Shown one piece after another: positions 5,091 to 10,037 of a stretch of 10,037 nt of DNA. The stretch is from contig DBQZ01000005.1 of NCBI GenBank assembly GCA_002305435.1, positions 1-10,037 of the forward strand, given 5' to 3'. This DNA is from Clostridiales bacterium UBA1381 (GTDB lineage: Bacteria > Bacillota > Clostridia > UBA1381). Every line of letters begins with the position of its first letter. The first letter of the stretch is position 1. The notes below the pieces were generated by a model. The model worked only from the letters and a program-made list of their open reading frames with translations. It was not told the origin of the DNA and searched no databases. The position numbers and the translations under genes were made by a program.

Positions 5091-6488
5091 ATGGTATTTT
5101 CCAGCCTTGTATTTGTGGCGGTATTTTTCCCGCTGGTGCTCATCCTCTACCACTTGTCCAAAAATATAACGTACAAAAATATCATACTGGTCGTATCCTC
5201 TCTCGTGTTCTACGCATGGGGAGAGCCGGTATGGGTGCTGGCACTGCTGTTTTCCGGCACGCTTGATTATGTGGTGGGACGAGTTATCGGGGCGCATCCG
5301 GGACGCTGGCAGGCGAAGGCGGGGCTTTTATGCTCGCTTATAATCAATTTAGGTATACTTGTAGTGTTCAAATACTCAGGTTTTTTGGTGGAGAACATAA
5401 ACGCCCTGTTTAATTTGTCGCTTCCGATACCGACGTTTACGATGCCGCTTGGCATATCGTTTTACACGTTCCAGACGCTTACTTATTCGATAGATATGTA
5501 CAGAGGCGACTGTAAGATGCAGAAATCGTGGCTTTGCTACATGACGTATCTTACGATGTTCCCGCAGCTTGTGGCAGGGCCTATAGTGCGCTACGTTGAC
5601 GTAGCCGAGCAGGTGGGCGGACGAACGGTAACGGCTGAGCAGTTTGCAAGCGGGATAACGAGGTTCGTCTCCGGCATGGGCAAGAAGGTAATACTTGCAA
5701 ACAGCGCAGGAGCATTGGCGACGCTGATTTTGGACAGCGGCGACCTTTCGATAATGCCGATGTGGTCGGCATGGCTTGGGATACTTGCGTATACGTTCCA
5801 GATATACTTCGACTTTTCGGGATACTCCGACATGGCGATAGGGATGGGGCGGATGTTCGGCTTCCATTTCCCGGAGAATTTCAATTACCCGTATATAGCC
5901 AAAAACGCCACGGAATTTTGGCGGCGGTGGCATATATCGCTGAGCTCCTTCTTCAGGGATTACATCTATATCCCCTTGGGCGGCAACCGCTACAGGGAGG
6001 TAAGGAACCTCCTTATCGTATGGTTTTTAACGGGCTTCTGGCACGGGGCGAGCTGGAATTTCATCTTCTGGGGGCTTTTCTACGGTGTGATCTTAATACT
6101 TGAGAAGAAGCTCTTCAAGGGTGCGATACAGCGTATGCCGAGGCCGTTCTGCTGGATATATACGATGTTTATTGTAATGTTCGGCTGGGCGCTGTTCTAC
6201 TTTACGGATTTGTCGCAGCTGGGGCTGTTTTTGAGGAGCGCATTCGGCCAGACCGGGACGATGTACGACGTTACGACGATTACTGCGCTCTCATCCAACA
6301 TATGGCTCTTAATCGCCTGCCTTATTGGCTCAACGCCGGTGCCGAGGATGCTCTACCACGGCATAGTACGGCGCAAGGGGGCGGTTGCGACTGTGCTTCC
6401 GCCTGTGGCGGTGATAGTCGGCTTTGCGATTTGTTTCGTCCTTTTGGTAGGGCAGACGTATAACCCGTTTTTGTACTTCAGATTTTAA
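5091..6488 (+). CDS. MBOAT family O-acyltransferase, AlgI-like
   Basis: This 465-aa polytopic membrane protein belongs to the membrane-bound O-acyltransferase family, AlgI/DltB branch. Such enzymes move an acyl group, often acetyl, across the membrane for transfer to an exported polysaccharide or cell-wall polymer. Evidence includes the N-terminal MVFSSLVFVAVFFPLVLILY and VFYAWGEP (39-46). It continues with TMPLGISFYTFQTLTYSID (117-135), FPQLVAGPIVRY (157-168), YFDFSGYSDMAIG (239-251) and RRWHISLSSFFRDYIY (278-293, His281). GFWHGASWNFI (315-325) carries the presumed catalytic His318, and the C-terminus ends in YNPFLYFRF. Length is normal for the family. AAAGGAG sits 8 nt before ATG 5091. The DHHW gene starts at or just after its stop, so the two should be translated together. 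Acyl donor and glycan acceptor are not identifiable here. Confidence 0.95.
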   Translation: MVFSSLVFVAVFFPLVLILYHLSKNITYKNIILVVSSLVFYAWGEPVWVLALLFSGTLDYVVGRVIGAHPGRWQAKAGLLCSLIINLGILVVFKYSGFLVENINALFNLSLPIPTFTMPLGISFYTFQTLTYSIDMYRGDCKMQKSWLCYMTYLTMFPQLVAGPIVRYVDVAEQVGGRTVTAEQFASGITRFVSGMGKKVILANSAGALATLILDSGDLSIMPMWSAWLGILAYTFQIYFDFSGYSDMAIGMGRMFGFHFPENFNYPYIAKNATEFWRRWHISLSSFFRDYIYIPLGGNRYREVRNLLIVWFLTGFWHGASWNFIFWGLFYGVILILEKKLFKGAIQRMPRPFCWIYTMFIVMFGWALFYFTDLSQLGLFLRSAFGQTGTMYDVTTITALSSNIWLLIACLIGSTPVPRMLYHGIVRRKGAVATVLPPVAVIVGFAICFVLLVGQTYNPFLYFRF

Positions 6489-6502
6489 TGAGGATATTGC
6501 TT

Positions 6503-7693
6503 ATGAAAAATATAGTATTGATAGTGATATTCTGCGCCCTGCTGTTGTCGTCGTCGGTGCTTGTGTTCGTTGTGCCGGCTGATGAGGAGAGCGTAGCTGC
6601 GGAAAACCGGGAAATGACCGATATGCCGGAGCTCAATTCGGAAACGATGTTTTCGGGGAAGTTTGCCCAGGGGTTCGAGGGCTTTGTAAACGACCACGTT
6701 GGTTTTCGAGGTGCTTTGACGGAAGCGTCCGAGAAGGTTGAGAGCGCATACGGCATAACGAGCAAGCTTGGCAAGGTGGTTTCGATTGATAAGGACGTAG
6801 GCACAGGCACGACGAATAAGACAAGGCTTCTTATATATAATGATGCAATAATGGAGGTGTTCCGCAAGAACGAGGACGCCGAAAATTCGTACATCCGTGC
6901 CGTAAACCACTACGCAAAGAAACTGCCGGAGGATATAGAGCTGTATTCGATGATAGTCCCGACCCAGCTTGAGTATCAGGAGCCGATGTACTCGAACATC
7001 CAAAGCTCGCAGAAGGAGACGATAGACGATATATACTCCCGCCTTGACAAGCGGGTAGTGCCGGTCGATGTGTATTCGGAGCTTGGGGAGCATAAGGACG
7101 AGTATATATACTTCCGTACCGACCACCACTGGACATCTTTGGGGGCGTATTACGCCTACAGGGCATTTTCCGAATCGGCGGGGATAGAGGCGGTTGAGCC
7201 GGAGGATTTCGAGTCGTATATAATCCGTGGATTTGACGGATCGCTTTCGTCGCAGGTGCCGGCGGATGCTCCGGAGGAGCCGGATTATATAGAATGGTAC
7301 GATACGAACCCTGACGGGGAGATAGAGCTCGAGATGCAGGGTCTTGACCGGGACGGCAGCTGGACGTCGTATGAGGGGACGCTTTTTGACCTTGGGATAA
7401 AGGAGCCGTCGTATAACTTTTTCATGGGCGGCGACCATGCGATGGGTGAGATAAAAAACCCGAACGCCGCAACCGACAAGACGCTTCTTGTGATAAAGGA
7501 TTCATATGCGAACGCATTTTTGCCGTGGGTGTGCCAGAATTACGAAACAACGGTGCTGATTGACCCCCGGTCGTACTGGGCGAATATAGATGATGTGCTC
7601 AAGATGTACGATGTGGACGATTGCTTAATAATGAATTATATATTTGCGACCACGTTTACAGACCTTTGCGGGCTGATAGTGGACATTTACTGA
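6503..7693 (+). CDS. DHHW family protein (AlgJ/AlgX-like partner of the MBOAT)
   Basis: This 396-aa extracytoplasmic protein has an N-terminal signal anchor (MKN followed by hydrophobic residues to about 25). Then come ENREMTDMPEL (34-44) and FVNDHVGFR (62-70), the opening pattern of AlgJ/AlgX-like acetyltransferase partners. TDHHWTSLGAYYAY (206-219) is the family signature and carries the Asp-His pair. IKDSYANAF (331-339) supplies a likely nucleophilic Ser of the SGNH-like fold. Such proteins accept acyl groups from the MBOAT partner and pass them to a glycan outside the membrane; this role is inferred from family and neighbour. ATG 6503 is chosen for GAGG 9 nt upstream. ATG 6488, which overlaps the MBOAT stop as TAATG and adds five residues, is possible through coupling. 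A strong terminator follows. Confidence 0.88.
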   Translation: MKNIVLIVIFCALLLSSSVLVFVVPADEESVAAENREMTDMPELNSETMFSGKFAQGFEGFVNDHVGFRGALTEASEKVESAYGITSKLGKVVSIDKDVGTGTTNKTRLLIYNDAIMEVFRKNEDAENSYIRAVNHYAKKLPEDIELYSMIVPTQLEYQEPMYSNIQSSQKETIDDIYSRLDKRVVPVDVYSELGEHKDEYIYFRTDHHWTSLGAYYAYRAFSESAGIEAVEPEDFESYIIRGFDGSLSSQVPADAPEEPDYIEWYDTNPDGEIELEMQGLDRDGSWTSYEGTLFDLGIKEPSYNFFMGGDHAMGEIKNPNAATDKTLLVIKDSYANAFLPWVCQNYETTVLIDPRSYWANIDDVLKMYDVDDCLIMNYIFATTFTDLCGLIVDIY

Positions 7694-7698
7694 CGAAA

Positions 7699-7733
7699 TG
7701 CGGGGTTTTTGTATAAGCCCCGCAAATTTTTTT
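7699..7733 (+). terminator. Intrinsic terminator of the MBOAT/DHHW operon
   Basis: TGCGGGG (7699-7705) pairs with CCCCGCA (7718-7724), followed by AA and a run of seven T. It insulates the operon from the ribosomal promoter that begins about 10 bp later. Confidence 0.9.
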
Positions 7734-7743
7734 GAAAAACCCC

Positions 7744-7772
7744 TTGACAAAGGGGGACGGGGATGTTATAAT
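7744..7772 (+). promoter_or_regulatory. Consensus promoter of the rpmG-secE-nusG-rplKA operon
   Basis: TTGACA (7744-7749), 17-bp spacer, TATAAT (7767-7772), an exact housekeeping-sigma consensus. The -35 sits inside an inverted repeat, CCCCTT (7740-7745) and AAGGGG (7750-7755). Predicted start is near 7779, leaving a leader of about 120 nt. Confidence 0.92.
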
Positions 7773-7854
7773 AAAGTATGCTTGAAAGGCTCTTTTTTTA
7801 TGCGCTCATTTTCGGGGGCGTATCGTAAAGAAGGACGACGCAAAAGGACCCTTA

Positions 7855-7873
7855 GCGCAGGGGGCAACTGCGC
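7855..7873 (+). promoter_or_regulatory. Stem-loop in the rpmG leader
   Basis: GCGCAG (7855-7860) and CTGCGC (7868-7873) form a perfect 6-bp stem with loop GGGGCAA, ten bases before the rpmG ribosome binding site CGGAGG (7885-7890). There is no T-tract, so it is not a terminator. A 32-codon frame (7800-7898) runs through it and stops two bases before the rpmG ATG. Confidence 0.4.
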
Positions 7874-7900
7874 AGTAAACGACACGGAGGCGATTTAATA

Positions 7901-8050
7901 ATGAGAGTTAAGATCACCCTCGCTTGCACAGAATGCAAGCAGCGCAACTACAATACAATGAAGAATAAGAAGAACGACCCGGATCGTTTGGAAATGAAGA
8001 AGTATTGCAGATTTTGCAGAAAGCACACAATGCACAAGGAAACAAGATAA
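7901..8050 (+). CDS. rpmG: 50S ribosomal protein L33, zinc-ribbon form
   Basis: This 49-aa protein, MRVKITLACTECKQRNY..., is a small component of the large ribosomal subunit near the E site. It is the zinc-binding (C+) type: Cys9-x-x-Cys12 and Cys36-x-x-Cys39 form the ribbon, and the KKYCRFCRKHTMHKETR tail is typical. Firmicutes often carry a second, Cys-lacking copy made under zinc limitation; none is in this window. GGAGG lies about 10 nt before ATG 7901. Its position ahead of secE-nusG is the usual Firmicute arrangement, and the operon promoter at 7744 serves it first. Confidence 0.96.
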   Translation: MRVKITLACTECKQRNYNTMKNKKNDPDRLEMKKYCRFCRKHTMHKETR

Positions 8051-8068
8051 TCGAGGAGGAGACCCGAT

Positions 8069-8311
8069 ATGGCTGATTCAAATGCGGCAGCAACGCCGAA
8101 ATCAAAGAAGCCGGGACTTATGAAGCGGACGAAGCGGTTTTTCACCGAAACCAAATCGGAGCTTAAAAGGGTAACCTGGCCGACGAAAAAACAGCTGTTC
8201 CACAACACGGTTGTGATACTCGTATTCATTGCGATAATGACGGTTATCCTCTCGCTGGTCGATATTGGCTTTAACGAGCTGGTACAGGCCTTTGTGGGAC
8301 TGTTTTCCTAA
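8069..8311 (+). CDS. secE: Preprotein translocase subunit SecE
   Basis: This 80-aa protein is the single-span SecE of the SecYEG channel, which clamps SecY in the cytoplasmic membrane. After a basic, Ala/Lys-rich N-terminus it has the conserved amphipathic segment ELKRVTWPTKKQL (31-43), then one transmembrane helix at about 48-66. This is the short Firmicute form; the enterobacterial protein has two additional helices. GAGGAGG precedes ATG 8069, 18 bp after the rpmG stop. The order secE-nusG is one of the most conserved in bacteria. Confidence 0.96.
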   Translation: MADSNAAATPKSKKPGLMKRTKRFFTETKSELKRVTWPTKKQLFHNTVVILVFIAIMTVILSLVDIGFNELVQAFVGLFS

Positions 8312-8352
8312 AATTTTAGAAAGCAACTGATCCTGAAAGGAGAAAAGCGTCT

Positions 8353-8871
8353 ATGGCCGAAGAAGCAAAATGGTATGTTGTCCACACCTATTCCGGCTAC
8401 GAAAACAAGGTAAAAGCCAATATTGAAAAATCCGTTGAAAACAGGGGTATAAGCGATCTTATCCAGGCGGTGGAGGTTCCCACCGAGGACGCCGTTGAGA
8501 AAAAGGGCGATACGGAAAAGATAGTAAAGCGTAAGATTTTCCCCGGTTACGTAATCGTAAAGATGATAATGACGGATGAGAGCTGGTTTATCGTAAGAAA
8601 CACCCGCGGCGTTACCGGTTTTGTAGGCCCCGGTTCAAAGCCCGTTCCGCTTACCGACCAGGAGGTCGAGAAGATGGGCGTGGATAAGGGAGATTCCGGT
8701 ATGGGCGTCTCTATAGGCGACATGGTCAGCATCAAATCCGGACCTATGGAAGGCTTTGTAGGCAAGGTCAATTCCATAAATAAGGAGCAGCACACGGTGG
8801 AGGTAATCGTTTCCATATTTAACCGCGATACGGGCGTGGAGATAGATTATACACAGGTAGAAAGAGTATAA
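8353..8871 (+). CDS. nusG: Transcription termination/antitermination protein NusG
   Basis: This 172-aa protein binds RNA polymerase during elongation, links it to Rho or to the ribosome, and in Firmicutes can promote pausing. The NGN domain (about 1-110) shows WYVVHTYSGYENKVK (7-21), RKIFPGYVIVKM (60-71) and VRNTRGVTGFVG (81-92). The KOW domain (about 120-172) begins IGDMVSIKSGPMEGFVGKV (121-139). Length is standard and nothing is missing. GAAAGGAGAA precedes ATG 8353. A 111-nt structured gap separates it from rplK. Confidence 0.97.
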   Translation: MAEEAKWYVVHTYSGYENKVKANIEKSVENRGISDLIQAVEVPTEDAVEKKGDTEKIVKRKIFPGYVIVKMIMTDESWFIVRNTRGVTGFVGPGSKPVPLTDQEVEKMGVDKGDSGMGVSIGDMVSIKSGPMEGFVGKVNSINKEQHTVEVIVSIFNRDTGVEIDYTQVERV

Positions 8872-8897
8872 AAGAAAAATAAATCCCTCTGGTGACA

Positions 8898-8930
8898 GTG
8901 GGAGGGGACTTGGACCCCGTCAATTACCAC
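8898..8930 (+). promoter_or_regulatory. Candidate L1-binding RNA motif in the rplK leader
   Basis: GTGG (8898-8901) pairs with CCAC (8927-8930). Inside, GGGG (8904-8907) pairs with CCCC (8915-8918) over loop ACTTGGA. The internal loop is lopsided: GA on the 5' side, GTCAATTA on the 3' side. L1 is known to repress the L11-L1 operon by binding its leader, and the rplA leader here repeats the same design. Confidence 0.7.
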
Positions 8931-8931
8931 A

Positions 8932-8957
8932 TTCCGTTTTTAGGATAACGAACGGAA
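8932..8957 (+). promoter_or_regulatory. Second stem-loop of the rplK leader
   Basis: TTCCGTT (8932-8938) pairs with AACGGAA (8951-8957), a perfect 7-bp stem with a 12-nt loop. It stands between the L1-type motif and the ribosome binding site AAGGAGG (8967-8973). It lacks a T-run and is not a terminator. Confidence 0.5.
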
Positions 8958-8982
8958 AAGATTTTCAAGGAGGTGGCCATTC

Positions 8983-9408
8983 ATGGCACAGAAAGTTATA
9001 GGTTACATCAAACTGCAGATTCCCGCAGGCAAGGCTACTCCGGCTCCCCCTGTAGGTCCGGCTCTGGGTCAGCACGGCGTGAATATCATGCAGTTTACAA
9101 AGGAATTTAACGAAAAAACTGCTAAGGACGCAGGTCTTATAATCCCGGTAGTAATTACCGTATACGCAGACCGTTCCTTCTCATTTGTAACAAAGACTCC
9201 GCCGGCGGCAGTTCTTATAAAGAAGGCCTGCAAGATAAACAGCGGTTCGGGCGTTCCCAACAAGACCAAGGTGGCAGTATTGTCACAGGCAGATTTGAGA
9301 GCGATAGCCGAGCAGAAGATGCCCGACCTCAACGCAGCGTCTGTTGAGGCAGCAATGAGCATGATCGCAGGTACCGCCAGAAGCATGGGCGTAACTATCG
9401 GAGACTAA
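8983..9408 (+). CDS. rplK: 50S ribosomal protein L11
   Basis: This 141-aa protein forms the GTPase-associated centre with 23S rRNA and L10/L12, and is needed for the RelA-type stringent signal. The N-terminal domain shows KLQIPAGKATPAPPVGPALG (10-29) and QHGVNIMQFTKEFN (30-43), including the Pro-rich linker-facing loop. The C-terminal RNA-binding domain includes TPPAAVLIKKA (72-82), the SGSGVPNKTKVA loop (87-98) and IAGTARSMGV (128-137). Length is exactly that of typical bacterial L11. AAGGAGGTGG precedes ATG 8983. It is probably co-regulated with rplA through L1. Confidence 0.98.
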   Translation: MAQKVIGYIKLQIPAGKATPAPPVGPALGQHGVNIMQFTKEFNEKTAKDAGLIIPVVITVYADRSFSFVTKTPPAAVLIKKACKINSGSGVPNKTKVAVLSQADLRAIAEQKMPDLNAASVEAAMSMIAGTARSMGVTIGD

Positions 9409-9416
9409 TAAAGTAA

Positions 9417-9448
9417 GTGGGAGAGCCGAAACGGCTTGTTTTTACCAC
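9417..9448 (+). promoter_or_regulatory. Second candidate L1-binding RNA motif, before rplA
   Basis: GTGG (9417-9420) pairs with CCAC (9445-9448). Inside, GAGCCG (9423-9428) pairs with CGGCTT (9432-9437) over AAA. The internal loop is again GA against a longer strand, GTTTTTA. The architecture matches 8898-8930 although the inner stem sequence differs. The CCAC arm abuts the ribosome binding site GGAGGAGGAG (9449-9458). Confidence 0.72.
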
Positions 9449-9462
9449 GGAGGAGGAGAAAA

Positions 9463-10037
9463 ATGTTTAGAGGCAAAAAATATAAAGAGAGCCAGAAGCT
9501 GGTAGACAGATCCAGATTATACGATACACAGGAAGCCTTCGATACGGTTATAAAGACCGCTAAGGCTAAGTTTGACGAGACGGTAGAAGCGCACATCAAG
9601 CTCGGTGTTGACTCAAGACATGCCGACCAGCAGGTAAGAGGCGCAATCGTTCTGCCGCACGGCACAGGCAAGAGCGTAAAGGTGCTTGTATTTGCAAAGG
9701 GCCAGAAGGCTGACGAGGCGCAGGCAGCCGGAGCTGATTACGTAGGCGAGATGGAGCTTGTGTCGAAGATTCAGAATGAGAACTGGTTTGACTTTGACGT
9801 TGTTGTTGCAACTCCCGACATGATGGGTGTTGTCGGCCGTTTGGGTAAGGTATTAGGTCCTAAGGGACTCATGCCGTCGCCGAAGGCAGGTACTGTAACT
9901 ATGGACGTTACACGTGCTGTTAACGAGATCAAAGCCGGTAAGATAGAGTACAGACTCGACAAGACGAACATCATTCACTGCCCGATAGGCAAGGTATCTT
10001 TCGGTGCAGAGAAGCTGATGGACAACTTCAACGCTCT
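9463..10037 (+). CDS. rplA: 50S ribosomal protein L1, 3' end outside window
   Basis: The visible 191 codons cover most of a protein that is usually about 230 aa; the window ends inside the gene. L1 builds the mobile L1 stalk at the ribosomal E site and doubles as translational repressor of its own operon. Evidence: the N-terminus MFRGKKYKESQKLVD, then VEAHIKLGVDSRHADQQVRG (41-60), LPHGTGKSVKVLVFAKG (64-80) and the signature GRLGKVLGPKGLMPSPKAGT (125-144). It closes with AVNEIKAGKIEYRLDK (152-167). Three GGAG units precede ATG 9463. It lies 54 bp after rplK, with the second L1-type RNA motif in the gap. Confidence 0.97.
   Translation, partial: MFRGKKYKESQKLVDRSRLYDTQEAFDTVIKTAKAKFDETVEAHIKLGVDSRHADQQVRGAIVLPHGTGKSVKVLVFAKGQKADEAQAAGADYVGEMELVSKIQNENWFDFDVVVATPDMMGVVGRLGKVLGPKGLMPSPKAGTVTMDVTRAVNEIKAGKIEYRLDKTNIIHCPIGKVSFGAEKLMDNFNA

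Noticed and set aside
6485..7438. A 317-codon open frame on the minus strand opposite the DHHW gene
   Set aside because: It lies fully antisense to a gene with clear family motifs, and its protein is an implausible run of Arg, Leu, Tyr and His. Open reverse frames of this kind arise from biased codon use.
7840..7900. tRNA gene before rpmG/secE, as found in many Firmicutes
   Set aside because: There is a single 6-bp hairpin only; no acceptor stem, TPsiC arm or anticodon arm can be drawn.
8872..8982. Separate promoter or terminator between nusG and rplK
   Set aside because: Neither hairpin is followed by a T-run and no -35/-10 pair is visible, so the gap is better read as an RNA control region within one operon.

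Overview
The window reads as chromosomal DNA of an anaerobic, low-to-mid GC Firmicute, most likely a gut-type Clostridia. The reasons are a rubredoxin, an aldo/keto reductase with two [4Fe-4S] motifs, a zinc-ribbon L33, strong AGGAGG-type ribosome binding sites, near-perfect TTGACA/TATAAT promoters and the order rpmG-secE-nusG-rplK-rplA. I see no mobile element, CRISPR array, tRNA or rRNA. No stretch over 300 bases lacks a gene.

Layout. (1) 1-1177, plus strand: a short rubredoxin with an unusual metal-binding knuckle, an intrinsic terminator, then hemC standing alone, closed by a terminator shared with the opposite strand. (2) 3944-1176, minus strand: one promoter appears to drive aldo/keto reductase, a GT14-type glycosyltransferase and a cytidylate-kinase-like protein. 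(3) 3863-3956: a compact divergent control region in which two promoters facing opposite ways share most of their -10 box, next to two perfect palindromes. (4) 3997-7733, plus strand: a secreted protein with two stalk-type repeats, then, from its own promoter and a structured leader, an AlgI-like MBOAT O-acyltransferase and a DHHW/AlgJ-like partner, ending in a clear terminator. (5) 7744-10037, plus strand: rpmG-secE-nusG-rplK-rplA (the last cut by the window edge), driven by a consensus promoter. The leaders of rplK and rplA each carry the same RNA architecture, probably two binding sites for ribosomal protein L1.

How the genes work together. The MBOAT/DHHW pair is the usual machinery for O-acylating an exported glycan. 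The secreted stalk-domain protein and the GT14 enzyme on either side of the divergent promoters suggest a surface-polysaccharide theme across 1.8-7.7 kb. The final block is housekeeping translation, protein export and transcription elongation. I find no clearly new multi-gene system. The signals most worth checking are regulatory (overlapping divergent promoters, repeated L1-type RNA motif, leader upstream of the acyltransferase) and the CXC rubredoxin.
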